A DNA stretch of 64,000 nt, taken from positions 161,603,485 through 161,667,484 of the forward strand of contig NC_045439.1 of NCBI RefSeq assembly GCF_002776525.5, given 5' to 3'. Below the pieces are notes generated by a model, which made no database searches, was not told where the DNA came from, and saw only the letters and a list, made by a program, of their open reading frames with translations. Below, piece by piece: positions 47,707-59,099 of the stretch. The first letter of the stretch is position 1, and the number at the start of each line of letters is the position of its first letter. Made by a program: the position numbers and the translations under genes. This DNA comes from Piliocolobus tephrosceles (taxonomy: Eukaryota; Chordata; Mammalia; Primates; Cercopithecidae).

Positions 47707-49946
47707 TCAGTAAGATCACTAGTCAGACCCCTCTCTCCCTTGAAAAACACAAAAACTACACGATGACACAGAGCTCACATTAGGGACTTGATATCATGAA
47801 CTCTGATTCTTCCCTGTGGGGCGAGAAACAACCTTAGAATGGCCGGGGGCGTCGTAAGCCCTGGGTCCCAGAGAAGAGCACGTGTGCACCAGCGTCCTGC
47901 TCATCTGGAGGCTGACACAGCAGGTTTCCAAGGCTGAGCTGTGGCAGGATGTGGAGTAGAAAGCTTTCTTCTATTAACTGTCTCATTTGTAAAACTTGCC
48001 CTGAATATTTTGAAACATCATGTAGTCCAGTTGGTTTTCTTTCTAGCATGACTCTCTACCCTGCTGAAGGGGTGGGGAGCCAGTGTGGCTGCCTGCTCCT
48101 GTGTGAGTCGGAAGCAGCTGACGCTTGCAGCCCTGGGGAAGCCGAATGCTAACGAGTGCTTTCCTCTGCAAACAGCGCCCAGGCTGTTGTCGGTGCTCAG
48201 CAGGGATGGCACTGTCTGGGCCACTCCGGAGTCTGATTTCCTGCGGAAGACACAGCGTACTACTAGCCTACCCTGGCTCAGCAAAGCATAGAGGGCAGGC
48301 AAGGATTTGTTTAAAATGCACACATACACACTCATGCACACACACAGGCACACGCACACATATGTGTGCACACATGCATCACACGCACGCACACAGGCAC
48401 GCACACAGGCACACACACACACACGCTAGCACATTCACAGGTTTAATTCCCATGTTCTCCTTGCATGAGTTGCTCTGTGTCTCTCTCTGTTCCTTCACGC
48501 ACATTTGCCATGCGACCAATGTGAGGCCCCGTGCTGGGTGAAGGTGAGACACGAGGAACCAAGGCCTGCTTTGGTGGGGCGAGTCTGTGGATGGGCTGAG
48601 TGCCAGAGTGGCGGTAGGTTCCCTTCTAAGCAGCCCAGACGGAGCTGGCAGGCTCTGGCTGGCCTGGGGGAAGTTTCAAAGCCCTCAGGAGGCAGGGGCC
48701 TCGGGGACCACTTCTGGAAGAATGAGTGTTTCTGACCTTTGCGCTGGGAATGCTTTGCTGGGAGATCGGAATGATGAGGGCGTCTGACGTTGCTGAGCGC
48801 ATCGCATAGACCTGCTATGTCTGTGAAACCAAACAACGTAATTTTCAAAGAAGTAAAGGGCTTAAAAACGAAACACAGATCTTAGAAAAAACAATAAAAA
48901 TGTAAAAGTAGAGACCTGACTGTGTAGGTGGGTACTGGGGATTGAGTTAGCAGTAAAAAGGAATATAAGAAAGTCTAAAACAATCAAAGAATACAAGATG
49001 GGATGAGGCACACTTTAGAGGTGCAGACAGGGTTTAAGGATGTAAATTTGTGTTGGGGGTTTGACCACAAAGGCAAAGCCTGGTAAAATTACGGCTTCTT
49101 GTCCACATAGTCATTTAACAATCAATGAAACAGGGAGCAATGACTATTTCATCTCCTTCCTCCTCTTCTTCCTCCTCCTCTCACACTTTCTGCTTTTTAT
49201 TGATATTATGAACACTGAAGATTCTGCCTCAGACATTCCTTCTGCCGAGTGGAAATGAAGTTGCATCTCAATCTATTGTTTGATAGATTATCTTTGTCTT
49301 GTTTATACTGGAGCTGTGTGTGCTTTTTCTAGTTATGGAGATTAGAAACAGGACCGGGGAATACTCCGTTACATGAAGCTTTCGTAGCCCTCTGCCTTTG
49401 TCACTGCCGCACACCTCAACGTGCAGCAGTCATCATAGAAAGTGTGCATGGTTTGTTTCCACATGGGAAGGCTGCATGCAAGGGAGCTTGTGAGTTTATT
49501 TTTAAGAATATCCACTTCAAGCAGCCTTTTAGGCAAGCAAAGAAGAAAACCAGCATTCTGACACTTACTCTGTGCTGTTGACCCCAAATCCTTTCATCTT
49601 GACAGGACCATAGTGGAGAAGGTATTGACCTTTCTGCTTGTTTGTGTCCAGTAAGCGGAAGCTTGTGGAGGAGATCTTAGAGCAAGGTTCTGAGTGGGAC
49701 CTGCTTGGCAGCAAAGCCCTGGCTTGGTTTCCTAGTCAACATGGACACATGGCAGCTGAACATACCTGTAGGGGCCCAGCCTTAACATGGAGCTCAAGAC
49801 ACAAAGGGTTCAGTGCGATCCAGTGTTAGGATTGCTTTTCTGTGCTTTTTTAAAATAATAATTAAATTAATACATTTTATTTTTTGAGCATTTTTAGGTT
49901 TACATAAAAATCGAGCAGAACGTAGAATTCCCCTGTATATTTTCCT
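47707..49946. other. Intronic sequence with a CA tract
   Basis: Mostly unique. (TCC/TTC)n stretch at 49153-49184 and the CA tract described separately. No exon recognised. Confidence 0.45.
48315..48426. repeat. Interrupted (CA)n tract
   Basis: ACAC runs broken by ATAC, GCAC and TGTGCAC units over about 110 bp. Alternating purine-pyrimidine almost throughout. Confidence 0.93.
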
Positions 49947-50354
49947 CTGCACACACACACACACACAGACACACACACACGCACAGATACACACACACAC
50001 GCACACATACACACAGACACACGCACACGCATACACACAGATACACACACACATACACACACATACGCACATACACGCAGACACACGCACACGCATACAC
50101 ACACACATACACACACAGACACAGACACAGACACATACACACACATACACACACACACAGACACACACACACAGATACACACACACACGCACACATACAC
50201 ACACACACGCACATACACACAGACACACACATACACACAGACACACGCACACGCACACACACACACATACACACACATACACATACACACACACATACAC
50301 ATACACAGACACATACATACAGACACACATACACACACATACACATACACACAT

Positions 50355-50385
<31 letters not shown>

Positions 50386-50388
50386 TTA
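49947..50388. repeat. Very long interrupted (CA)n tract
   Basis: About 440 bp of ACAC with regularly spaced ACAG, ATAC and ACGC variants. Blocks such as 'gacacacacacacagatac' recur, so larger units were copied within the array. Long Cys/Val-rich frames on the minus strand are artefacts of the repeat. Confidence 0.97.
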
Positions 50389-51189
50389 TTAACGTCATGA
50401 ATTAGTGTATTGTGTTTGTTACAATAAATGAATGCACCTTAATCCATCTTTATCATCCAAAGCCTATGGTTTACATTAAGATTCACTCTTGGTGGTGTTT
50501 ATTTTATGGATTTCGGCAAATGTCTAGTGCTGTGTATCTGCCATTATAGTATCTTACAGAGTAGTGTCACTGCCCTTGAGTTCTCTCTGCTCCAGCTGTT
50601 TATCCCTTCCTCTCCCCAGACACGGGCAACCACTGATATTTTTACTGTTTCCATAGTTTGCTTTTTCCAAAATGTCATATACTTCAAATTATACAGTAGG
50701 CAGCCTTGTAAGATAGCTTTTCTCCTTCATTTAAAAAAGTGCTGATACTAATTCATCTGAGGAAATCTAAGACTTGTAGTGAGTCAGTGTGATGTGCCTA
50801 CAACGTGATCATGAGTTACCGGAAATTAATGGGACGGCTCTGTGGATTGGGGGACAGGTCCGGCATCACCACAGTATGTCCCATTATATGATATGAAACC
50901 TACACATTTGAAACTTAAAAGATGACCTGCAGCCGGAGAAATCATAAGAGAACACGTGAAGCCTCTCAAACCTTATCTTAGCTCCGTTCCACTTGTGGCT
51001 GAAGCTTTAAGAAGTGAAGTCAGGACACCAAGTCCTGATTAAGGCCTGTGGAAGATAAATTCCATTTGGTCATTACTGGAAGATGAGCTGTTGCTTTGTG
51101 GAACTTTTCTGGAGTTATCTAAACTCAGGAAAGTTTAAAATAAGTGACAACTAAAGCACCATGGTGCCCCCGACCTTGTTTTGTGTTTC
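50389..51189. other. Unique intronic sequence
   Basis: 'tgccattatagtatcttacag' and 'tcccttcctctccccagacac' resemble an eroded antisense L1M 3' end at about 50400-50720. Otherwise nothing recognised. Confidence 0.4.
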
Positions 51190-52260
51190 TTTGCATTTCT
51201 CCTGCATAAAGTTCATAGCAGTTTTTGCATCTGTAGTTTGATACCTTTCATCAGTGTTTGATAAAGAATGGCTGTTATTTCTTAAAATATTGTTTTGGCA
51301 CCATTCTAGGACTCTGGTCATGTGAAGGTTCCATGCTTCTCCCAGGACCCACTTGCTTTTATGCTTGTGCTATTTTTTTTTCTTCCTTTGCACTCCATCT
51401 TTCAGCATACAAAGTCACTCTTCATCTCTGTCCTGTGATCTTTTAAAGCTGTCTGTTGAGTTCTTGATTTCAATTACTATATATTCAGTTCCAAAATTTT
51501 AAATGTGATTCTTTCTAATGTATGTCACTTCTCTGGTGAGATTCTCCATCTTGCAATCTGTTTTCTGGAGCACATTAACCATTAAGTCCCTGCTGCCGTC
51601 TCTGGTTCCATTTCTAATGTCTGTTTTCTTGCTGCTTTCTATTACTTGGTATGCCTGATGTATTAGTCTGTTTGTATTGCTGGAAAGGAATATCTGAGAC
51701 TGGGTAATTTATACAGAAAAGCGGTTTATCTGGTTCACAGTTCTGCTGGCTGTACAAGCGTTGCACCAGCCTCTGCTTCTGATGAGAGCCTCAGGAAGCA
51801 TCCAGTCATGGCAGAGGTGAAGGGGGAGCCAGCTTGTCAATGGTGAGAGGGAGCAAGAGAGAGGAGGAGGAGATGCCAGGCTCGTTTAAACAACTAGATC
51901 TCTTGTGAACTAACAGTGAGAACTCACTCGTTACCATGAGGACAGCACTAAGCCATTCATGAGAGATCCATGTCTATGACCCAAATACCGCCCACCAGGC
52001 CCCACATGCAACAAGGGAATCACATTTTAACATGAGATTTGGAGGGGATGAAACATCCAAACCATATCACCTGGCGATTTTCATTGTGTACAAAGATTCG
52101 TAGAGGCATTGGGTGGTTTTCCCTTGCCTCTCTGGAGGTCTGAGCTGGCGTGGGGCTGGCCTGCAGTCTTGCTGAGGCTCCACTGGGCTCTGGTTCCCCT
52201 ACCTTTCTGCATAGTTCCCCAGAGATCCCAACTGAGGGCCTGGAATGTGTCAACACCAAA
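51190..52260 (-). mobile_element. HAL1/L1M ORF1-type fragment, antisense, split by an LTR
   Basis: 'gttgagttcttgatttcaat', 'gattctccatcttgcaat' and, after the LTR, 'cattgtgtacaaagattcgtag' follow the antisense HAL1/L1M pattern. The MaLR LTR at 51659-52069 is nested in it. Confidence 0.5.
51659..52069 (-). mobile_element. Solo LTR, MST/THE1-type MaLR, antisense
   Basis: Plus strand starts 'tgtattagtctgtttgtatt' and contains 'gagactgggtaatttataca' and 'tgagaactcactcgttacc'. It ends 'aaaccatatca', the reverse complement of the LTR start TGATATGG. Flanks CCTGA / CCTGG agree at 4 of 5 bases. Confidence 0.9.
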
Positions 52261-53225
52261 AAAATGCTGAAAATACAGCCCTTCTTTTTAAGCCATTTTT
52301 ACAATTGTTTTTAAACCTCTCATGTTGTACAACTTAGTCAGGAAATGTGTCGAGAGCATAACCAGTGTTGGTTGACTTTCTTCTCTAACATTCATATTCC
52401 CTGAAATGGTGGCCCCTCCTTTTTTGACTCCTTGGCCAGTTTTTTCCTCAAGCTCTCCTGGGTTCTTCATTCTCTCTGTGCAGGTTTTCACATTATGTAC
52501 CCTGTCAGAAGAAGACAAGTTCTGGGGGGAAGTGGCGTGCAGGAAAAGTTTACCATGGTGAGCCTGCTGCCTCTGTTTGTGGCTTCTTCAAATGGATTTT
52601 TGCTTAGCTTTCTTGCTAGCTCTTAGTGAGAGTGCCAGTCTACTGCACGCTGTCCTGTCCTAGCCATGCATCACTGGTTTGGAAATTTAAGTTTAGGTGG
52701 AATAAGGATTGATTCTGGATAGCTAGCAAGGAAGTAAGTTGGAGCAGAGTCAAAGCAGATACAGTCTGACTGGGAGATTTTTTTGTTGCTTTGGTAACCT
52801 CCTGAACTGCCTTCAGATTAGCAAAGAAGACGATTTTCTAGGGTCCAGTGTTTTCAGGTTTTTCCTATAAAATAATGAGGCTTTGAAGGACACTAAAGGA
52901 TATTAATTATGTATTTCTTTTAGCAATATTAGCTTTAGATGAAAAAAGCATGTGGCCCTTATCAGTTGTTTAAGAGAATGGTCTTATATATGGTTTTAAT
53001 ATTATTTTATGCAATGAAAACTATTTCATTTTCCACTTGAAAAATGAAAAAGTCTTATTGCTGTCATAGATGTTTTTGTAGCTTTATGCATTAATATAGT
53101 ATATAGTAGATGTTCAAAAAGGATTGTTGTTCCTATTCTTGCTATTTTATTACATCCTGTAAATTTTGTGAAACTTTCAGTTTTGTGTCATCCATGAATT
53201 CTCCCCTCAGTGTTCTACAGAACTC
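52261..53225. other. Unique intronic sequence
   Basis: A/T-rich in its second half. No family recognised. Confidence 0.45.
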
Positions 53226-53391
53226 TTTGCTATTCACAAGTGCAGCCTTTGGACCTGAGGAGTTGGCATTACTGGCAAGCTTGTTAGAAATGCAGAGAAT
53301 CGTGCCAAACCCCAGATCTCCTTGGATCAGAATCTGCATTTTAACAGGATCTCCAGATCATTGTCATCCACCTTAAAATCTGAGAGACACC
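53226..53391 (-). repeat. MER5A (hAT-Charlie, non-autonomous)
   Basis: 'gcttgttagaaatgcagaga', 'ccccagatctccttggatca', 'gaatctgcattttaacagga' and 'ttaaaatctgagagacac' match the reverse complement of MER5A over most of its 189 bp. Confidence 0.9.
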
Positions 53392-55508
53392 ATCTAACTC
53401 ACCATGACTTCTCAGTATGAAAAGCATACACAAGTCACCCTGCATGAAAACATACATGCCTGCTTTGGTGCCTTAATTTCATGTTTTCTATTCCTGAAAA
53501 GCATACATCTCCTCTGACTTTGTGGATCTCCTGTCATCCTCTTTCTGCAGAGTTGGAGAATAGTCTGTCACTGAAGAATTCAGGCTGCGCATGTCACTCA
53601 GGGCCAGCTTTCTTAATGCTCTCCTTTTATCTTGGGTCAAATTAAGAACTCTGCCCATGGCCACATGGTCAGGGTGTTATTTATTTTATTTTAAAAAGGA
53701 AGTGAAAAAATAATACCTTTGCACATTAAGTGTGTGTATTCAAGATTTGGTTCATCCCTGGAAGAATAACTCTTTCCACACCAATGACAATAGGAACAAT
53801 CATAGTTAAGATGTACATGTTAGTCAGTAAAACAGTCGAGTGATAACCTGGAGGAGCCACACAAGGTGTGTGAATGATCTCTGCAAATTACAAAAAACAT
53901 CTACAAGAACAAGAAAGAAGAGAACATTTAAAGGCTTTTGAGCCTGAGATCCACCGAGTCTTGGTGTGTGGCAGATGCCCATGAGCCCTGGACCAAGGCC
54001 ACATGTCTTTTTGATCACTCACCTACCTGAAACATCCAGTCCAGAGGCCCTGGTAAATATGCGTCAAGTGAGTGAATGGATCACCGTCCTTGTCTCCCTC
54101 TGCCTCTCACGTGCATGCCCGCTAGGCTGTTTTTCTGTGTGAACATATACCTGCTCTACGTGCCTGCACGCCACTGTCTTCAGGTCACAATTTCCTTAGT
54201 TAATGGACATCTCTTCTCCAGTAGTCTTAGCTAACACTGTGTCCAGGGCTTCTGCTGTTGGGAGGATGTAATCCTGACCTTAAACCTATGAGGCCATGGC
54301 TGTCAGCACCTAAGCTCACAGGTAATGGAGCGACACAGCTTAGGAGACTCCTGTGAGAGTCCACAGGCCGTCCATCTGGAAGATGAGGGGACCACCACGC
54401 ACACGTCTCCATCCCTGGAAGCAGACGGGAACCTGGGTGGGCTTGGCTAAAAGGCACGTCTGACGTGTAAAACTGCTGAATTTTAAACTCACACTCCGTG
54501 TCCTCTTTTCTCTGTCCTCTGGTGTCTTAGAACTTCTCACCATTTTATACAAAATGTCATTCGAGATGCCACCTGGTAGGTTGTGGTGTTGTCCATTGTA
54601 GGAATGAATGGGAACTTTTCAGTGATTTAGGGACACTGAGATGTCGGCAATCATGATAAGATATCGGATCTTTGTTAGCAGCAATCTCATGCACTGAGTC
54701 CTTCAACTGGGTGAATAGCTTCTTATGTTCCTTTCATCTTGAGCTTTTGCACTTCGATTGGATATTTCACAATTGATTTTCCTCCTTCTTCACAATGTGA
54801 GCTACATAATGTACCTCTGACTAGAGAATTGTCTTTATGTTCCACAAAACGCCTTTTGCGGAAAGGTGGGGCTGTTGGATTGGGTCCCCTATTAGCACAT
54901 TTGAAGAAACTCTCCTGTTTCACCTTGACCGGTTTGCTGCAGGCCCCTGCACAGGCCCTGCTTGCTTAGAGACGGAGCCACGTGGATTTTGCCACGGCTG
55001 GGTGTGCGCGGACAGCGGGATTGGAGAAGGACAGGACGAGGCACCGTTATGGGCCCCATGGGGCGGGGGCTGGCATGCATCTTTCACAGAAGCCCCTCGG
55101 GCAGCTCTGTGGAGGGTGGCAGTGGGGGCTGGAGAGGCTGAGTTACGGAGATGTGAGGGGCAATGTGGAACTCTAGGGTGAGAAATGGTGAGTTCTGAGT
55201 CTGAAGATTTGCAGTGGGCTACAGAAGAGGGTGTGGATTCGAGAAATAAACCCTCCAAGACATGAATGACTGCACATAGGCATTGAGGAGTGGGAGAAGT
55301 CAAGGGTGACTCACATCCTAACAGTATTTGCTAATCCAATAAACAAGACTGAGCACCTGCTCTGTGCGAGATGCTGGAGTGCATGATGGGAACACAGCAG
55401 GGAAGGGAATGAATCAAGCTGTGCTGCCCGTGAGGCTTCAGTTTCTTTGAGGTAAGACATCGAATAAACAACACACACACTGTTGTTTCAAACTGTGGAC
55501 ATTTCTAT
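53392..55508. other. Mostly unique intronic sequence
   Basis: A MIR/L2-like piece ('gactgagcacctgctctgtgc', 'gggaacacagcaggga') lies near 55330-55420. No other family or exon recognised. Confidence 0.45.
55330..55420 (+). repeat. MIR/L2-like fragment
   Basis: 'actgagcacctgctctgtgcg' followed by 'atgctggagtgcatgatggg' resembles the ancient 'gcctactgtgtgccaggcac' motif. Class uncertain. Confidence 0.4.
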
Positions 55509-55518
55509 AAAGAAATTG

Positions 55519-55819
55519 GTTGGCCGGGCGCGGTGGCTCAAGCCTGTAATCCCAGCATTTTGGGAGGCCGAGACGGGCGGATCACGAGGTCAGGAGATCG
55601 AGACCATCCTGGCTAACACGGTGAAACCCCATCTCTAGTAAAAAATACAAAAAACTAGCCGGGCGAGGTGGCGGGCACCTGTAGTCCCAGCTACTCCGGA
55701 GGCTGAGGCAGGAGAATGGTGTAAACCTGGGAGGCGGAGCTTGCAGTGAGCTGAGATCCAGCCACTGCACTCCAGCCTGGGCGACAGAGCCAGACTCCGT
55801 CTCAAAAAAAAAAAAAAAA
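55519..55819 (+). mobile_element. AluY of Old World monkey (AluYRa-like) type
   Basis: Full length: 'ggccgggcgcggtggctcaa', 'aaactagccgggcgaggtgg', 'gagctgagatccagccac'. These features mark cercopithecid AluYR copies. 10-bp target duplication AAAGAAATTG at 55509-55518 and 55820-55829. Young, few changes. Confidence 0.97.
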
Positions 55820-56053
55820 AAAGAAATTGAACTCCTGGGTGTGGCCACCCCATGCAGGTTTCCTTGCATGGGATTTGGGCCGGGCGGGAGAGGGGAGGAA
55901 GCTTAGACTTGAGAGCTCCCAGGTGCCAGATCACAGGGGAGCCCTGCAGATCATTGTGAGGGGACTGCATTCTGTTCTGGGCTCAGGAAGAAGCCTACGC
56001 AAGGTACTAAACAGGGAAATTGTGTAATGTGTTTCACTTTTAAAAATAATGCC

Positions 56054-56356
56054 AGCCGGGTGCGGTGGCTCACGCCTGTAATCCCAGCACTTTGGGTGGC
56101 TGAGGTGGGTGGATCAGCTGAGGTCAGGAGTTTGAGACCAGCCTGACCAATATAGTGAAAGCCCATCTCTACTAAAAATACAAAAATTAGCTGGGTGTGA
56201 TGGCACACACCTGTAATCCCAGCTACTCAAGAGGCTGAGGCAGGAGAATCACTTGAACCCGGGAGGTGGAGGTTGCAGTGAGCCAAGATTGCACCATTGC
56301 ACTCCAGCCTGGGTGACAGAACAAGACTCCGTCTCAAAAATAATAGTAATACTAAT
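56054..56356 (+). mobile_element. AluS
   Basis: 'agccgggtgcggtggctcac' to 'gactccgtctcaaaaataat'. Flanked by AATAATGCC on both sides (about 56045 and 56354). Confidence 0.96.
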
Positions 56357-56463
56357 AATGCCGTACACTGCCTATGTGAGGGGTTGAAAGGCCAGCCTTC
56401 CCTGACCTCAGATCCTTGGAGACAGCAAAATACAGCTATGAATCTTGTTGACAGAGCCCTTCA

Positions 56464-56920
56464 TGGGTTGAATTATGTCCCCCACAAGATGTATAGATTG
56501 AGTCCCATCCTCCAATTCCTTAGAATGTGACTTTATTTGGAAATAGGGTCATTGCAGATTTAATCCATTAAGGTCACTCTGGAGAAGGGTGGCCCCTACT
56601 GCAGTGTGACTGATGTCCTTGTGAAGAGGGGAGATGTGGAGACGACTCACACGCTCACAGGGAGAACGCCATGTGAAAAAGGAGGCAGAGATCAGGGTAA
56701 TCCTCTATAAGCCAAGGAACACCAAAGATACCAGCAAATACCAGAAGCCAGGGCAGAGCCCTGGAGTAGCTTCTCCCTCACAGCCCCCAGAGAGCACCAG
56801 CCCTGTCGACACCTTGATCTCGGCCTTCCACCCTCCAGAACCTGGAGAGAATACGCATCTATTGTGTGAGCCCTGGGCAGTGGAGCTGCCTTACCGCAGT
56901 CCGGCATTAGCACTAACACA
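56464..56920 (+). mobile_element. Solo LTR, MLT1A-type MaLR
   Basis: 'tgggttgaattatgtccccc', 'gtgactttatttggaaatag', 'gacaccttgatctcggcctt' and a CTAACACA end match MLT1A-group LTRs along the whole length. Confidence 0.85.
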
Positions 56921-56965
56921 GGCCTAGCCTACATTTCGCAGGTCTTGTCCATATATGAGAGATTC

Positions 56966-57452
56966 TGTAAGAATTGAAGAAAGAGGAGAGAAACACAAAG
57001 GGTGGCTCGACAGTCAACAGGGACAGGTTTATTTTAAATAAACCTGAGAGGGGCGACTGAGTTAGGTCAGAGGCACTCTCTTATAGACTAAGAGTTTGTA
57101 AGGATTCAGGGTGAGAAAGTTTATCAGAGGCTTGGGCTGCTTCTGTGTCTCTTTGTTGAGCCTATCTGGGAGGCAGAGTTGTGTGTCTCTTCCTGTACAT
57201 CTTTCTGCAGCTGCAGGCATATCCCCTGAGTCTGCTTTTAGCTTTCCTATCTTAGTGCACCTGAAGGGCAAGGAAAGTGCTTAGTAAGGGCCACTGTTTT
57301 ACTGGGGCCAATTGAATGAGGGTGAAATTTGGCAGTTATGCAAGAGACTTTCCTCCCACCTCGCTCTGTGCCTGAGCTGTCTTATCTGTGTTTTACTGCC
57401 TGTTCTTTCTGGCTGTTTGTAGTTAGAAGAGAAGTGATTTCCTTGAAATGCA
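56966..57452 (-). mobile_element. Probable ERV1-type solo LTR, antisense
   Basis: On the minus strand it runs TGCATTTCAAGG to TTCTTACA, about 487 bp. A TATA-like 'agtctataagagagtgcc' lies near 57075-57095 and AATAAA near 57037. This is the order of a gammaretroviral-type LTR (U3, TATA, R with polyadenylation signal, pyrimidine-rich U5). No internal retroviral genes. Family not named; no clear target duplication. Confidence 0.55.
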
Positions 57453-57747
57453 GGAGTCTAGAAGGGAGCTGGAGTTTAAAGTGATGGTGTTTTTCCGAGG
57501 TGATGGTGCCCCTCCTCTGTCAGATTCCTACTTTCCTCATGCCACTGACTTGCTGCTTGCCTGGGAGGCTGCATTTCACCCTTGCCCTCACTCCGTCCCC
57601 AGCATGCAGGGTCCCAGCCAGGCTCTGGCCAGCAGATGCAGGGAAGAGCGTGCAACATCCCTCTGTGTACAGCTGCTTAGCAAGGCTGAGAGCTGTCCCG
57701 GTCGGGTCCTGGTCCATGCTCCGTGACTAGTACCAGAACAGCCCGTC

Positions 57748-58030
57748 TCAGTCCAGTTGGCCACTGTAACAAATACCTTAGGCTGGGTAATTTACGTACA
57801 GCAGACATTCGTTGCACACAGTTCTAAGACTGGAAATTCCAAGATCAAGGCGCTGCCAGGTGCAGCGTATGGTGAGGGCTGCTCTCTGCTTCTATGGTAC
57901 TTCCTGTGTGTCCTCACATGGTGCAGGGGACATAAATGTGAGGGACAATCTTCCTTCGTGTCTTCAGGGTCTCTCATTCGCGTCATTCTGTACCGAGGTC
58001 TCATTACTCCCCAAACCCAGGCATTCTTTT
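57748..58030 (-). mobile_element. MaLR LTR fragment (MST-D/MLT1-like), antisense
   Basis: 'ctgtaacaaataccttagg', 'ctgggtaatttacgtaca', 'ccaagatcaaggcgctgcc' and 'tggtgagggctgctctctgc' match antisense MaLR LTRs. The distal part is degraded. Confidence 0.65.
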
Positions 58031-58904
58031 GAGGCATCCAGTTCCGAGGCTGGGAGTTTGATGAGTTTCTCGCCTCTCCTGTCCAGTGGCAGGTGTGCCC
58101 ACCACCCTGGTGCTGCTCACCACACTCTTCCCTGGCACCATGCTCTTCTCCTGGACACCGCCGGCTTCCCTGCCCTGTGTTAGGGTTGGCAGAGCCTGAA
58201 AAGCTGGGAAAGTGGCACAGACTGTGTCAGTCCCTTTCCCACGCTGTGAAAGACCTCCTCACATTCTCCAGGATCGACCAGGCTCTCGGGGCCTGGGGCA
58301 CGTGGGAACCATGCAGTGTGACCTCTCAGGGCTGCAGGAAACCCTGCCCCAGAAAGGCAGAGGGTAGGGGGCAAGTGCAGTGGGGAGTTGGGGATGTCAG
58401 AGTGACAGCAGAAGAGCTGGAGCTCGGCCATGGGAACGTCAGCAAAGAACCGTCATGAAGAAACTGACCTCCCGAGAGGGGGAAAGGTGTGCCACTCTCC
58501 CCTCCTGGGTGGGGCCTGAGGAGATGTGTGCCATGAGCAAGGTGGCACCCTAGCAAAGAAAAGCAGAGCCAGTGGAAATCAAACCAGTGATGGCACATTT
58601 TATTCAGGACTATTGCAAAGGGAAAAAGAGACTCCAGTGAAGAGCTGGGCTGGGCTCCGTTCCAATACAGCAGGGACGAGTGGGCGTTGGTGGCTGAGGA
58701 GCAGAGGGGGTCAGCGGCTGGAAAGTTACTCAGAGGAGATGCCGAGCCTGTGGGCAGTTCTGGCCGAACCAGCCTACAGGGGTTCCTGCTGAAGGCGGGT
58801 CAGCATGGCTCTGCGGGGAATTCCTGCCGGACTGACTGAGCCAGGGTTCTTGCTCGTGGGCCTAGAAGAAGGACCAGCGCCTGACTCAAGACTGGCCAAG
58901 CACA
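58031..58904. other. Intronic sequence, unassigned
   Basis: GC-richer. The piece around 58600-58650 ('cattttattcaggactattg') recalls an LTR 3' region, but no family can be named. Confidence 0.4.
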
Positions 58905-59099
58905 GGATCTTTGTTACCCTGAGGACAGGATGTGACTAGGACGGGATTTTTGTCACCCTGAGGACAGGATGTGACTAGGATGGGATCTTTGTCACCCTGA
59001 GGACAGGATGTGACTAGGACGGGCTCTTTGTCACCCTGAGGACAGGATGTGACTAGGACGGGATCTTTGTCACCCTGAGGACAGGATGTGAACTAGACG
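58905..59099. repeat. 39-bp minisatellite, 5 copies
   Basis: Five tandem units of exactly 39 bp starting at 58905, 58944, 58983, 59022 and 59061. Each reads 'ggatctttgtcaccctgagg' plus 'acaggatgtgactaggacg' with 0-3 changes. Near-identity suggests recent expansion and likely length polymorphism. Confidence 0.97.

Noticed and set aside
49794..50398. Cys/Val-rich frames of 160-196 codons on the minus strand
   Set aside because: Direct translation of the CA repeat in three frames.
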